From the NCBI GenBank assembly GCA_029817715.1, contig JARUPY010000252.1:620001-684000 (forward strand): a stretch of DNA of 64,000 nucleotides, given 5' to 3'. Position numbers and translations under genes: made by a program. Below, one piece after another: positions 25,165-38,061 of the stretch; positions within the stretch are counted from its first letter, which is position 1; each line of letters starts with the position of its first letter. The notes under the pieces were generated by a model. That model was given only the letters and a program-made list of their open reading frames with translations. It ran no database searches and had not been told where the DNA came from. This DNA is from Melastoma dodecandrum (taxonomy: Eukaryota > Streptophyta > Magnoliopsida > Myrtales > Melastomataceae).

Positions 25165-26099
25165 ATCTCTCGGTAGTATCCAAAAAAAAAAGGGGGGACT
25201 GGAGGAAGAAATGTCGGGTGTCCCTTGGAAATAAATCCGGGACGTTTCGATCGTCAATTATCACGTGATACTCCCATTTAGCGATGATGACGACAAAATT
25301 AAGGCCTTTTTTTTTAAAAAAAGATCTTTTTACCCGACACACATTTCTGAAAAAAAAGGAAGATAAAAAGGTGACAAGAATAGAATAAACGCGGCTACAG
25401 AAATGGTAAGTTTTATCATGAGGTTGCATGGGATTTTGTCGTGAGACTCGCGGGATCATACGATCTAAAACAGCAACACTGGTGAAATTTTTAGAGTTTC
25501 ACTGTCCAAGAACGCGACTTCTTTTGATTTTTAGTGTTGCAGACCAAGAGACAACGACGATATCTTTAAGTATTTTGCAAGCTAGAACTATAATATTTCG
25601 TAAATATTTTTTTAAAAAAATTAGCCGTATATTCATAGGGAGCCGGGGAGAAGGGGGACAGCCGGCACTTATTTACATGTATATTGGGCTTGGATAGTCT
25701 TTTGGGTCCGATCATTAATGGGCCTGTTTAAATTAGCCCGTTTCCTTTCCCATACTCAGCCAACCTCGTATTCCTTTAAAAGGAAATAAAAAAATAAACA
25801 AAAATATATCATCCGTCATAAAAAAGAGAGGGGAATTTTTGGACTTGTTCATTAATTGTTTTTTTAGTCATCCCACCCCGCATGAGCCACTTGTCTCGAT
25901 GACGGGCCGAAATGCCCCCAGAGAAGTACGGCCCAGTCCTCTCTACGAAGCCCAAGTGCACCAGAGTTAAAGAAGAATATGCAATTTAATTAAAGCATAT
26001 CGTCACGGGAACAAGACGAGGGTCGGTGCCCGTCGTCTACGTATGCTTGAGCGAGGCTACTTGGGCAGTATTCATGGGTCGGAGCACATGGACAACAAC
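25165..26099. other. FLZ upstream region and AT-rich spacer
   Basis: Should contain the FLZ promoter. The long minus-strand frame 24839-25459 is mostly another frame of the FLZ exon. Nothing else recognised. Confidence 0.35.
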
Positions 26100-26820
26100 A
26101 AGCGTAAGTGCGTTCGTTGACACTTGACGAATCAAGTTATGTTCGAGTCGGTACTCGGACAGTGAAGCTGGCACGGGGCTTAACGTGACTAGAATATTCA
26201 GACGTGGAGGCTTGAGGGAAGTCTCGAACCGACGAAGTTTGAGCAGTTAGACACGCACTTGCAGGTGCGCGCCAAAAATATCGTGCCTGTAGGGTAGAGC
26301 ATGAGTTGAGAACTCCGCCGAAGTGGAAAGAGGTCCTCCCGAGCACAAGAGACCGTGCGCTTCCGAACTATGTACAGGACGGATACCCCGACTTCGCTGT
26401 GTGAGAAGTCAGGTTCCTCTCTGCGAGGAACCAATCCCTGTTTATCTATTTTGTTCTCTGACTCTTTGTGGTTGTCTCTCTTATGCTTATAAATAGGATC
26501 TATTTGAGATGAGACAAAAGCTGTGTGGAAATCCTTTGAGAGTGTGAGCATCATTCTGCAAGAAACGAGAAGACGTCCATTGCGTGAGGAGTTGATCGTT
26601 GTCCCGGAGTGATCTCATTTTGTATAGGATTTTAAATCTCACTTGTTGAGATACCGAAAGCCTAGTGCAAAAGGTTGATTTGCACCCATTATATTTATAT
26701 AGTGGAATCACTTCTATCGTAAAAAGTAGACATAGGTCGATTAAGGCCGAACCACTATGAAAACTACTGTGTCATTTACGATGGTGTTTACATCTAACGA
26801 TCAAATTCGTAATAATTACA
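26100..26820 (+). mobile_element. Probable Ty1/copia-type LTR fragment (solo or partial LTR)
   Basis: A TATA element (TATAAATA) near 26488 is followed by an LTR-like R-U5 stretch. It includes CATAGGTCGATTAAGGCCGA then ACCACTATG near 26730-26760, a pattern common at the 3' end of plant copia LTRs, and ends ...TAATTACA at 26820. No gag-pol sequence is present. I could not find the 5' end or a target duplication, so the left boundary is approximate and the class is inferred. Confidence 0.4.
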
Positions 26821-28488
26821 GCGACTCGACTTTCCCGTCTTAGCGTACGTAAACGATGAAACAGATTGGGACGGGACGTGTTATGTAAGGGGCGGATGAC
26901 ATATTCAGGCAGTGATAACTTGACCGAAAGAAATGTCATTGAGTTAGGTGTGTGGGGGGTAATGAAAAGGTAGGCGAGTGCTTGTGTTGTGGGGGAATTG
27001 GTGGGTGGGTGGCCTCTACGTTAGCCCCAAGGGTCGTGTTTGCGTATCAAATCAAAAAACGCGTGCTTTGTTACATCCATCCCCCCGCGGCGCCCTGCCT
27101 GCATGGATTTGTCTGAATGGCAAATCCCCCTTGTTTTCACAAGCATTTGCTTTTTGTCCAATATTCCTGGGAAAATGGGGATTGGCCTCCTCTATATATA
27201 AGGGAAGGGGGGCTCGTATCTCCCTCCGACAAACTGTAACAATAACCAAATAAGTCAAGTAGGGGGAATTGTCCGTCCGATCCCTCTCCCACGTTCACCC
27301 CAACAATACTTTTTTCCCTCGGTTTCGTCGCCGGCAACAAGCCAAGGCCAACAACAACCTACGACGACGATTACTGACATCGCCCGATTTCTAGGTCCTT
27401 TCATCAGTTAGTTGTCGTGATCCCTCCTCCTCCTCGTCGGTTTCATCGCCCCCTTCGCTCGTGGGAGTTTCCCCATTCATAAAGGCACGGGGTTGGTGGC
27501 CGCCTCCTCCTCCTCCTCCTCCTCGTCATTCGCCCATCCGCACGATCGGTTGCTTTGCCTTTGATCGTGAGCCCGTTTGAGTGAGTGCGAGGTCCGTTTG
27601 TTGTTGGGCGGTTGGTTGGTTGTTCGAAGAATGTGGGGCGCGATTTTTTCTTCGATGTGATCGTCGTGCTTTGTGTATTTCTTGGTGATTGATTAGGGAT
27701 TACTTCATTAAATGAAGGTGATTCCGTTCTTTATGTGTTGTCACCTGTCGAGAGTTGGTCTTTGCTGCATTTCGCAGCATCCGCTGAAGCGGGGATTCGG
27801 GCATTAGTAACTCTGTTGTGATCGCGAAATGGATAGTCAAGTGAAGTTATTGGTCGTAGGTGTTATCGAAAGGGGAGGCAAGGCGAGGCCGTGGCGCCTG
27901 GCATCTTTGCCTGACCCACCCTAGGAACAAGAAAGGGATAGGACATTTACAGCTTCTGACCCTCGTGGCATCTTTACATGGAAGAGGAAATTCTTAGTTC
28001 GGTTTCCTGAACTGATAGCCTCAGTGACGTCCATTGATTTCAACCAGAAGCATTTTTTTGTTGTTGTTTGAGCTGATGACAGGTGGTGCACCGCAACACA
28101 GCATAGGCTGTGGCCGAGGGCTGGTGATTTCAGGCTATTGGAGGGAGAAGGGCTGCTTAGGAAGTTTTCTTTATGACTTAGTGAGAGATGCTGCCTGATT
28201 TGATTGCTGGTTAAGTAAAGGTTGGCTGCAAAGGATGGTGGAATGGCATAACCTTAAAAAATTTTGTAGTGGCGCCTTAGATGGATAAGCGAGCACCTAG
28301 CTAGGCTCTTAGCACCTTAAAGGCACCTAGTGTGTCAGATAACACGGCTGCTAGAAGGATTTCTCAAGTGCCTATTGGGTCGTGGCTAAATAAAAATTGT
28401 GCTTTTCTGTTCTTCATGTTGTGTTCTTTAATTTTCGCATTGTCTGTTTCTTTGGTTAATCACTGTGATGATTTTCTTGGCTTTTAGG
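26821..28488. other. PGM promoter, leader exon and probable 5'UTR intron
   Basis: A TATA box lies at 27193-27200 and the likely transcribed leader extends from about 27225 to 27600. The PGM start codon directly follows a splice acceptor (GGCTTTTAG|GATGG), so a roughly 0.9-kb intron in the 5'UTR is likely. No protein-coding gene was recognised in this stretch. Confidence 0.45.
27193..27200 (+). promoter_or_regulatory. TATA box of the phosphoglycerate mutase gene
   Basis: TATATATA in the context CTCTATATATAAGGG, with no competing AT-rich stretch nearby. It is about 1.3 kb upstream of the ATG, consistent with a leader intron. Confidence 0.5.
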
Positions 28489-30587
28489 ATGGCCAGTGCC
28501 GCAATTAATCAAGCCATCAGAACGGTTCCTTTCCATTGTTATTCTGAGAGATCTCGTCACGAGAAGGAATTGGGTTGTGTTTCATTTAGACCCTCCCAAA
28601 ACTGTTTCAAGTTCGAAGTACAAAGATCGTTTAGAATTGGCCATGGCATCGAAACTCGAACTACTACCACCATTAAAGCTTCTGCCTCTCAAGCTCCAGT
28701 AGCTGATCCAGTTCTGAATCCATCGAAGAGCGACTCGTCAGACTCACCAAAGAAATCAAGTACACCCCTTCTAAATGTCTTTTTCCCAGAAAATTTGAAT
28801 TCTCCAAATGTTCTTTAGCGATCTGTTATAGCTTGTCCTTCTGATTTTTACCGAGTAACCATGTAATACCTTGATGCCTGACGTTTTTCTCTATTTTCTT
28901 CCAGAGGAAAGTGCCCTCATTCTACTTAGGCATGGGGAGTCCTTGTGGAACGAGAAAAACCTATTTACTGGATGTGTTGATGTTCCACTCACAAAAAAAG
29001 GCGTAGAAGAGGCAATCGAAGCTGGCAAGAGAATCAGCAATATACCAGTTGACGTGATATACACATCTGCGCTGATTCGTGCCCAGATGACTGCTATGCT
29101 TGCCATGACTCAGCACCGCCGCAAGAAGGTATACTTCCCTGGCTTTCTTTTGTTGTCCCATAAGGAGATTAATATATATATATATATGTGTGTATGTATG
29201 TTCAAACATCCTGGAAAGAAAATTCAGAAGGACAGCCTGTTTATAGCTAATGCAATTTCCACTTACGAGGAATGATTAAAAGGATCCAAACAATGTCCTA
29301 GATTTTGACCCTGCAGTTGTTGTCTGCAGGTTCCAATTGTCTTGCACGACAAGAACGAGCAGGCAAGGCAATGGAGTAAAATTTTCAGCGAAGACACATT
29401 GAAACAGTCCATCCCTGTTGTCACGGCTTGGCAACTGAATGAAAGGATGTAATAATTGCAGACACCCTTTTTTAGTAACATTCCTTGTGTTTTGTCGCCA
29501 CTTTCAATCATTTGTTTACTAAAAATGTATACATTACAGGTATGGCGAATTGCAAGGTCTAAATAAACAGGAAACTGCTGAAAGATATGGAAAGGAACTG
29601 GTTCATGAGTGGCGTCGAAGTTACGACATACCTCCTCCTAATGGAGAGAGCCTTGAAATGTGTGCAGAGAGAGCCCTTGCCTATTTCAAGGATCAGGTAC
29701 TTGTTTGACTGTACTGATGGCTGTTTATCTACCTATTAAGGTTTCTGAATGCATATAGTCGTTTCTCAAGCACGATTGCTAGGTGGGTTGCCATGGGTCA
29801 TGCATTGCTCATTAATTATGCCATAATATTTAATCTTAAGAATTTGGGGAATACGACAAATTGTTGTGACTTATGTCATTCAAAAGGGATGGTACCGATT
29901 ATTAATTTCCGTGACTTATGTTTTCTGCCCTACAGATTGAACCTCAACTTCAGTCTGGGAAGCATATTATGATTGCTGCCCATGGTAATTCACTGAGGTC
30001 CATAATCATGTATCTTGACAAATTAACATCTCAGGAGGTATCTTGATCGCATGAATGGTGTGATGATATCCTTTTCATGCTTTAAATGACGTGCAAGTAT
30101 GACACATAATATCCCATTTCGCATGCAGGTTATTAGTTTGGAATTATCAACAGGCGTGCCCATGCTTTACATTTTTAAGGATGGGAAATTCATTCGAAGA
30201 GGAAGTCCTGCTGCTCCATCCGAGGTCGGAGTGTATGCCTACACAAAGGTTTGCTCCTTGGTCACAACAATATGCCATTTTAAATTATTGCATGTTCATA
30301 TCCTTGGCTTCCATTGTCCCCGTTGGCATCGAGTGCCATGTACTCACGGCTGATGACAGTTAGCATGCCTGAAGTGTTTGTTTTCCGAGACGCCAGAAAT
30401 CATATCGTGAGGGCATGTTAAATAACATCTTTGCAAATTAGTTGTAAGGGCATGTTTCCTTTTGAGGACATATGTATTGTTGGTTTGATGTGTTGTGCTA
30501 ATTTTGTCCTGGGATAATCATATTGAACCCTTGGATTTGCAGACACTGGCGAACTACAGGCAGAGGTTGGACGACATGTTGCCATAG
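28489..30587 (+). CDS. 2,3-bisphosphoglycerate-dependent phosphoglycerate mutase, probably plastid-targeted
   Basis: Seven exons: 28489-28759, 28905-29128, 29330-29448, 29540-29696, 29936-30037, 30129-30248 and 30543-30587. They give 345 residues with all junctions in frame. The enzyme interconverts 3- and 2-phosphoglycerate through a phospho-histidine. The catalytic motif [11 protein letters not shown] contains His100; [10 protein letters not shown] supplies the second active-site His273; [14 protein letters not shown] is also conserved. Residues 1 to about 85 are rich in S, T and R and acid-poor, fitting a chloroplast transit peptide. The length matches plant dPGMs such as At1g22170 and At1g78050. 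The ATG at 28489 is preferred over 28465 because the acceptor AG lies between them. It is a histidine-phosphatase superfamily member, distinct from the cofactor-independent cytosolic enzyme. Confidence 0.93.
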
Positions 30588-31014
30588 CTTCCATCTGCGA
30601 GTCCCTGTTAGATTACTCCGGCATCTCTTGCGGCTGCATCGATAATACAGCGGTGCGATCATTAGGAGATTGCTGGCCTGCGGTTAGCAGAGGGACTTCT
30701 GCAGAAGAGAAATGTGTTTGTTTTACTTCCCACATGTATTTATCGTGTGATGTACCTCCTCAAAAAAGAGGGATAGCATAGCAGTCAAATTTCATTCAGT
30801 CAAATTTTTCCCTCCTTTTCCACGGCCCAGCCAAATTTCATTAAGAAATCTTCGACGCCAATTTCTTCTTCTTTTCAGTGGGCAACGTAACGTGATAGTA
30901 AGAAAATGGAAAAAGAAATCATTGAATTACGACAACTTGTCTCATCAAAATATCTGATATGATGGAGGCGACAGAGGGTCGGTCCCACACCCCCGCACAA
31001 AGCATGGACGGGCG
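30588..31014. other. PGM 3'UTR and spacer
   Basis: Probable PGM 3'UTR to about 30800, then an unannotated spacer up to the target duplication of the MITE. Nothing else seen. Confidence 0.5.
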
Positions 31015-31535
31015 GAGGGGATTCGAGTTTTGTTCCATAATGACGTCACTCAAGGAAGTCGGCCTTACATGATTTTGGCGAATGGAAGTCGGCCTTACAA
31101 AGGCCGACTTCACCACACTTAGAAAAAATTTTAGCAAACGAAGTCTGGAACGCTACATGAAGGAAGTCGGCCTTTGTAAGGCCGACTTCGATTTTGGGGA
31201 ATGAAAGTCGGCCTTACAAAGGCCGACTTCCTCAATATCTTTTTTTTTCTTTTGAATTAAAAAAAAAACTAAAGGGAAGTCGGCCTTGCAAAGGCCGACT
31301 TGCCATTCAAAGAAAATAAAATTGAGGATTCAAAAGACAAAAAAAAAAATTAAGGAAGTCGGCCTTACATTCGCCAAAACCGAAGTCGGCCTTACAAAGG
31401 CCGACTTCCTTGAGGACCAAAGTCGGCCTATGACGCAGTTCGAAAAATATTTCGCGAACTAACCCACCAAAATCGGCCTTTTGGCGAAATATTTCGCCAA
31501 ATAACGTTATTATGGAACAAAACTCGAGGGGATTC
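31015..31535. mobile_element. MULE-type MITE, copy 2, with a perfect 10-bp target-site duplication
   Basis: The element occupies 31025-31525 (501 bp). The termini are GAGTTTTGTTCCATAATGAC and the inverse of ...GTTATTATGGAACAAAACTC, about 22 bp nearly perfect. The sequence GAGGGGATTC occurs immediately outside both ends (31015-31024 and 31526-31535), a perfect 10-bp target-site duplication. A 9-10-bp duplication with long terminal repeats points to Mutator-like elements. The interior is packed with about eight copies or half-copies of the palindrome with arms GAAGTCGGCCTT / AAGGCCGACTTC. The termini match the element at 22996-23789. It is non-coding and non-autonomous. Confidence 0.85.
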
Positions 31536-32553
31536 GAGATAAGGAATAAATAGCAAGGAAAAAGATAACATTTTCTAAAAAACAGAGAATTATCTTCTAT
31601 TTTCATAAATTTCGGATGGGAATTAAGTTTTGAGATCGAATTTCACACGAGGGGCAGGAGTGATCGGAAGAGTCCAAAATAAAATCATCAAGTGGAGAAA
31701 AAAGTGGGGTGGTTGGTTGGTTGGATAAGGGCAAGGAATGGATAGGTATAACAAGATTTTATTCGTCCCCTTAGAAGACACAATTCGTTTGTAAACAAGT
31801 CCAAAGCAAATCCACTTGAAATCCCAAAAACCAAACCCAGGAACACGTGGCTGATGCATGCAATTGCAAAAAGGTCACCAAAGTGAAGATATGGTCCAAT
31901 CTCATGCCTCCAACTCCAAAACTCACTTTTTTTTTTAACACCTCTTTTTTCCCCAATACGAAACGAGTCACTTCCCTCCTCCCGGGGGAACAAAATCATA
32001 ATAATAATTTTAGAAGATTTTAAAGATCGTATTCAGAAGTCCTTTCTTCTTGGACTACGATCCCAACGGCACTGTTCATCCCTTACCCGCCGCCAGCCAA
32101 TTTCCCCGGAAAAACTACGTGCCGAGTCAACCGTAATTAATTACAAGACCATCTGTCTTAAGTAATAAAAAAAAAGCCTGATCTTCTGGTTCCTTCCTTG
32201 ATGTTGTCGTTGTCGTCGGCGGGGAGATTATAAGAAAAAAAGCGCCTAACCCCCCCCACGCTAATCCAGCGGGGGATTCAATCCGTAACCGCCCAACAAC
32301 ATCCTTTCCCTCTTATTCAAAAAACCAAACCACCATCGCACAGACAGACAGCACGGTGCCCCTCTCTTCAAAGCTGTATTGTCTCCCGTTTTTTCCTTAA
32401 TCCTCCTCCCCTTTCTTTCCTTCTTTTATATTTTCCTGTAAACAAAAAAAGAAAAAGAAAACGAAAACAACCTCCCGTCGTCTACTTCCCCTTCCCCTCC
32501 CCCTTCCCCTTCCCTCCATCTTCCATCTCCTTTTTTGGACTCTCCAGGTTGAG
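31536..32553. other. Intergenic spacer and WD40 gene leader
   Basis: AT-rich to about 32030, then pyrimidine-rich leader-like sequence from about 32340 to the ATG at 32554. A TTATAAG motif near 32227 could serve as a TATA element. No gene was recognised. Confidence 0.4.
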
Positions 32554-35500
32554 ATGGATCAGTTCAACGACTACGATCTCGAGTTCGTCCACGACGACTA
32601 CTATTACCACTTCGAGGACGAGGACGAGGACGAGGACGACTATCCTTTCGTCCAGAACCCCAACCCTCCCCCCTCTTCCGACTTGGACGACCCCGATTCT
32701 GACTTCGAGGGCGACTTCCATGCGGTGTGTGGAGATGTTTTTGGTGTAGCTATTGTTTAAGAGTTGTTTAATCGGTTGTTGACTCGTGTGTGTTTGTGTG
32801 TGTGTGTCGGCAGGACAAGGCGAAGACCGATACCTCTGCTTGTGAAGCACGCAATGGGAAGGACATACAGGGGATCCCCTGGGAAAGGTTGAATTACACG
32901 CGGGACAAGTACCGTGAGAAGAGGTTGAAGCAGTATAAGAACTATGCGAGCCTCTCCAGGTCTCACGACCACCTCAACAAGGTTGGCTGCTATTACCCGC
33001 TCGCCTCCTTTTTGTTCCTTGGAAGCATGTCTTACATGCTGAATTGACCTGGGTTAAATGTACAGATTAAGACTCCAGTCCCTCTAGTTGCTTGATTCTT
33101 TCCTCTGAGATGTGCTTTTGTGTTCCCTGGATGCTTATCGATTGTGCATCGAGTGATGCTGGCTCGTTTTAGACCCCTTACAATGGATGAGCGAATTTAG
33201 ACCTCTTGAGCGAATTTAGACCTCTTACAATGGATGAGCGAATCTCATGAATATTAAGCAGCTGAAGATCTAGACTGATCGATAAACTTTCACTGGACTG
33301 TCAGATTGAATGTTCCGTGATGTATTTCTGCTGTTTTCATCGTTTAGGAATCCTTGCAAGTGGAGATGGGGAATACGTTTTATGACTTCCAGTTCAACAC
33401 AAGGCTTGTGAAATCAACAATTGTCCATTTTCAGGTACAGATGCTTCTCCATTCTCGAATCTACTGCTTGATAATTATGCGGCATGCTAGGAGTTGGGCA
33501 TTTACCACTCTCCTTAGTTTTTTCCCTTTACCTCTCATTCTAGTTGTTCATGCAATTTTAAAAACATGTTCATGGATCTGCTCAGAGCTTCTTTATAGAA
33601 TGAAGTTTGGCTACTGTCCCAAATAATTTATCTGGAGATGTCCATTATTTAATTCAGCATACCCATCAAGTCTTGGCATCTCTAATGTTTGGAAAATTTG
33701 CATGGCATGGTTTCCACGATGTCTCAATCTCATCTTTCGGGTAGTGATAGCTTGTTTTTTGTGCATCTACATACACCTAGACTTTAATTCTTGCAGGTTT
33801 TGTTATTGTCCTTATTGCCACAGTCGATCATAATTGATTACTCCTCCCCCCTAACACTCTTTGGAAGGTAAGGAGTACCGAATGCTCATCATATGCTAGG
33901 TGTTATTCCTGTGAAGTCCGTGTAGTCTGACCTGTTTAGAAACTTAATTTCTGATTTATGAACAAACGGCTGGCCTGATGGCAATTTTGACCATCATATA
34001 CTCGTTCCTTGAGCATCCTCTGCACTTGAAACTTGAAAGTCTTTTTAAATAGACTATTTTCTATTGAGCTGGTCAACTTAATTGATAAAATGGATCTACG
34101 GAGTTAAATTTTGCCGTGTTAAAGGGAAAACCGTGGTGTAAAGCTCATCAGATCTTCAGTAAGTTATCACACAACACACATGTCTGGGACAACAACCTTA
34201 TCACAAATTTTTGTTAATTTAGCTGGGAGTCAGAAGATTGGGTTTGGGTCTTTGCAACACTTCTTGGAAATTTTAAGTGGTCAAACTTCATTTTGAAAAA
34301 AGATTTATTGTTTCAATAACATATTTCAGGTATCTCTGATACGTATAACACTGTCCCTTTAATTTTTGATGGGGGATGATGAACAGACACGGTATTACCT
34401 TGGCATTCTGTGGTTTCATGGGCTCCAAAATATTGTTTTCTGTCATTATCAGTTATTACTTTGACTTTTCTTGCATGTAGAAATCTATATCTCTCTCTTT
34501 ATTTCAGCAAAAAAATGTGGCGCAGAAGTTGTGTGTGCAGCTGGCGCTCTAAGGAAACAATTGTTATATGGTATGCTAGGAAAATTTGAGTATTTAAAGG
34601 TCCCTTGTGCTGAGTAGGCTATTAGACTTGGAGGGCTATAGAGTGAAGCAGTTTGGACCAGAACATATTTCATAACACTCATTTGGAGTCTTTCAATATT
34701 ATCAATTGATTTCATATACTAATTTATGTATGGTGCATGTTTACTGAGACTGTTGAGCCTCTCTCATCTACATAAAACGTGCACTGAGTGGTCCATCCAG
34801 CTTGCATTCGGCAGCATCATTTGCACTTCATCTGTTAAGTTGGTCATTTTGTAGCCCTTCTTTTCACACTGTAGTGAAGTGCAGTGCATGAGATGGTTTG
34901 GGTTTCTAGTGTTCCTTTTATCTTATATAGAGAGAGATGCTGTCTAAAGCAGTCGAACTTCTTAAATTGATCTACTGTGTGGTGGAGAGTTGGAACTGAA
35001 GCAATGTAGAATATTTGATGCTTTAACAGACCAAATTTCACCTTTTCCTTTCTGTTGATTTCAAATTTATTTGTTATCACTGGAATTACTTCTACCTTTT
35101 CGATGATACGTTGATGATATTATATTGGCTTTTCTGGAAAGCTAGCGCATGAAATTGCCAAGCATACTTCCCATTTCGGTGATGCATTGTCCAATTCCTG
35201 GCATTTGCTGCATTACCTTCCTCTTACCTCATGAGTTGCATTTTGTACTTGACTGTTATTCTCAGCTTTTGTATTTAATGGTCATTGCAGTTGCGTAATC
35301 TTTTATCGGCAACATCAAAGCACGATGTCTACCTTATGCAGAACTACTCTGTGATGCACTGGTCAGCACTGCGTAGGAGGAGCCAAGAAGTTATGAATGT
35401 GGCTAAACCTATTGTTACCTCCCCGGTACCTGGATATCCACAATCATTGTTTGGGGAAAAGTCCATCCAGTGTTTCATGATCTTATGTGTTCTCTGCATA

Positions 35501-36660
35501 TCTCTGTAGCAATGTCCCGGGCTTGTATCACCATCCTTGTCGAGGGTGCAAATAAGCACTATGGCCATCAGGGACAATCTGTTGGTTGCTGGAGGCTTTC
35601 ATGGGGAGCTCATTTGCAAGGTAAGAAGACTATTTTTGCTCTGTGGCGCCTTAATTGGATGGACTATTCTCTCACGCGCTTAAGTGTTTGATTATGCTCA
35701 GCCCTTGAACAAAGCTGGTGTTGCCTTTGCAACCAGAATGACTGCAGAAGAGAATGCCATTACCAACTGTGTGGATATATTCCGTAACTCTGTGTAAGAA
35801 CTTTGTTCTTATTGTGATTCACTTCCTCTATGGTCTCCATCCGAGATTTTTTTGCTGATGCGGTCATGCACTGACAGAGGATCGTTAAGGGTTATCACGG
35901 CCAATAATGATGCTAAAATTAGAGTGTTAGATGCCCAGACTTTCTCTGCTCTTAGTTGCTGGAGCTTTGATTGGTCCGTGAATGTAAGTGTGTTCTCATT
36001 CTAATCTTCCGTCCTGTAGTTTTGTAATTTATTTTCTGATGTGGATCGTTTTCCCCTTCCAGAACACATCTGTGAATCCAGATGGCAAATTGCTTGCTGT
36101 TCTTGGAGACAGTGAAGACTGCCTGATATCTGATGCTCAGTCGGGAAAAGTGAGTGTTGTTGCTTTCTTTTCTCGATTCACGGCTTCATCTTTTCATTTC
36201 GGAACACAATCTGATCTAAAGGCTGTGCTATATGGTGAAAACATAGATGATCAGCTGCCTGAAAGGGCACTTGGACTATTCCTTTGCCTCAGCATGGCAC
36301 CCAGATGGCCGGATCCTGGCCACCGGGAACCAGGACAGGACGTGCCGGTTGTGGGACATAAGGAACACGTCTCAATCGTTTGCCGTCCTTAAGGGGAACA
36401 TGGGAGCGATACGAGCTCTTAAATTCACGTCGGATGGGAGGTTCATGGCGATGGCCGAGCCCGCGGACTTTGTCCACATCTTCGACGCTCGGTCGGACTT
36501 TGTCCGAGGGCAGGAGATTGACCTGTTCGGCGAAATTGCCGGGATATCATTCAGCCCGGACACAGAGGCCCTGTTCGTGGGAATAGCCGACCACACCTAC
36601 GGCAGCCTGTTGGAGTTCAACAGGAGCCATGGTTACCGTTACACCGACTGTGTCTTTTAG
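32554..36660 (+). CDS. WD40-repeat protein (family of yeast C2A9.03-like proteins)
   Basis: Nine exons: 32554-32724, 32814-32981, 33348-33434, 35291-35425, 35510-35620, 35702-35793, 35878-35983, 36063-36149 and 36247-36660. They give 456 residues, all in frame. Residues 1 to about 57 are very acidic (an ED run at about 21-30). A conserved IPWERLNYTRDKYREKRLKQY block follows, then WD repeats: VAGGFHGELICK, LRVITANNDAKIRVLDAQT, VNPDGKLLAVLGDSEDCLI, FASAWHPDGRILATGNQDRT with CRLWDIRN. The family is sometimes labelled 'uncharacterised WD repeat protein C2A9.03-like' and its molecular role is not established; a protein-interaction scaffold is the general inference. Intron 3 (33435-35290, about 1.9 kb) is large and AT-rich. 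From memory, At1g36070 is a relative. Confidence 0.9.
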
Positions 36661-38061
36661 GGATGCATTGCGCAGACTCCCTGGCAGCATGAAGATGCGG
36701 AGGAGGCCGGTTTGTACAATTAAAACATAAAATCCGGCCCGGCACAAGGGTTTGTGTTGGCAGATGGTGTGTTTTAAAATGGAACCATTTGCTTTAGATA
36801 TATGTTTAGAGTAAATATGCCCAAAAAGAGAAAAAGAATGGAGGCGAGAGAGAGAGGGAGAGCTGCAAGCATTTATTGGAGCTCCAGCTTGACCCCCTGA
36901 GTAAATATGTGTTTTTTTATTTTTTATTGTTAATGCTGTTTCTTCACTTCATTGTGTTTATTTCGTGGTGTATGAATTTTTTATGTAAAAAAAGTGTTTT
37001 GTCTATGAATTTGCATTGAATGCTATTGGAACTTTGCTTGTACTTGGTGTGACTGACAGTATTGTATAGGGTTTAGTACATTTTTTTGGCGAAAAAATTT
37101 TATAAAATAAGAAACATAATTTTAAAATTTAAAAAATAATGTTTCGAAATTAGTCTTGTAAAGTACGATTTTAATAAAAAAAAAGTTGAATTTTATAAAT
37201 TTGTTTAAAATGAATTACTTTTTGATTTTTGAAAATTTTGTTACACAAATTTTTCCTCGATTAAGCTAATTGGAAATATAAACTCTAAATATAAAACGAG
37301 TTAGTTTTATCTAAACATGAGTTCGAATTATGTATGTCTATAATGAGCACAATTTACTCAACTTGGTTAGATGGACTCTTTTTTGCTCATTTTTGTCTTA
37401 TAGTGAAGATACACTAGAATTTCAACTTATGATCATATCATATTATGTTAAAATTTAACATATTCACTGATCAAAATGCCACAGACACAATGGCTTCGCC
37501 TTTCCCCATATTTGTTATCCCGTATCAATAAATATTTGGCCCCTTAACTTGAAAAAGAAAAATATATAAATAAATAAAAAAAAAGTGTTGTAGGAGGAGG
37601 ATATGATTCTATCACTTCTCCAAGAGTATTTTGTTTTTTATCTCTCTCTCTCCAATCCGATCACTCCGTCCTTTTTAGTTAAGCAAAATGAATCATCAAC
37701 GAACGATGGATAATATAACGACTCCAACTCACATGATTTTTTTTTTCCAATGTTTTTGTTACAGAAGGTAGTGTCTAAGGATAACATGATGAAGAAAAAT
37801 CAGCTATTTTCCTTTTTTTTTAATAAAAACAAGCTATTCGAAAAAAAAAACAAATAACAAAAAAAACCCTAAAAGGCGGCAGCATCAGATTAGAGTGTGA
37901 CGTAAAAAAAAAAAAAAAAGAAGACGACCGTAGCTTAAAAAAAAAAAAAACAAAAGGGTCAGCAGCAAATGTCAATCGAATCTTTGGAATAAAAGCATGG
38001 ACTTGGATATTAAAAAATGTTACCCCCCCCCCCCCACCCCCCTATTGGCGTTCCGTTTGCC
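36661..38061. other. Intergenic AT-rich region between convergent WD40 and NHL genes
   Basis: Contains the WD40 3'UTR (to about 37070) and low-complexity A/T sequence with A tracts. A poly-C run lies at about 38023-38040 in the NHL 3' flank. No gene seen. Confidence 0.5.

Noticed and set aside
24839..25459. 206-codon minus-strand ORF
   Set aside because: Alternative frame of the FLZ exon; the frame with the zinc-finger residues and correct splicing is the real one.
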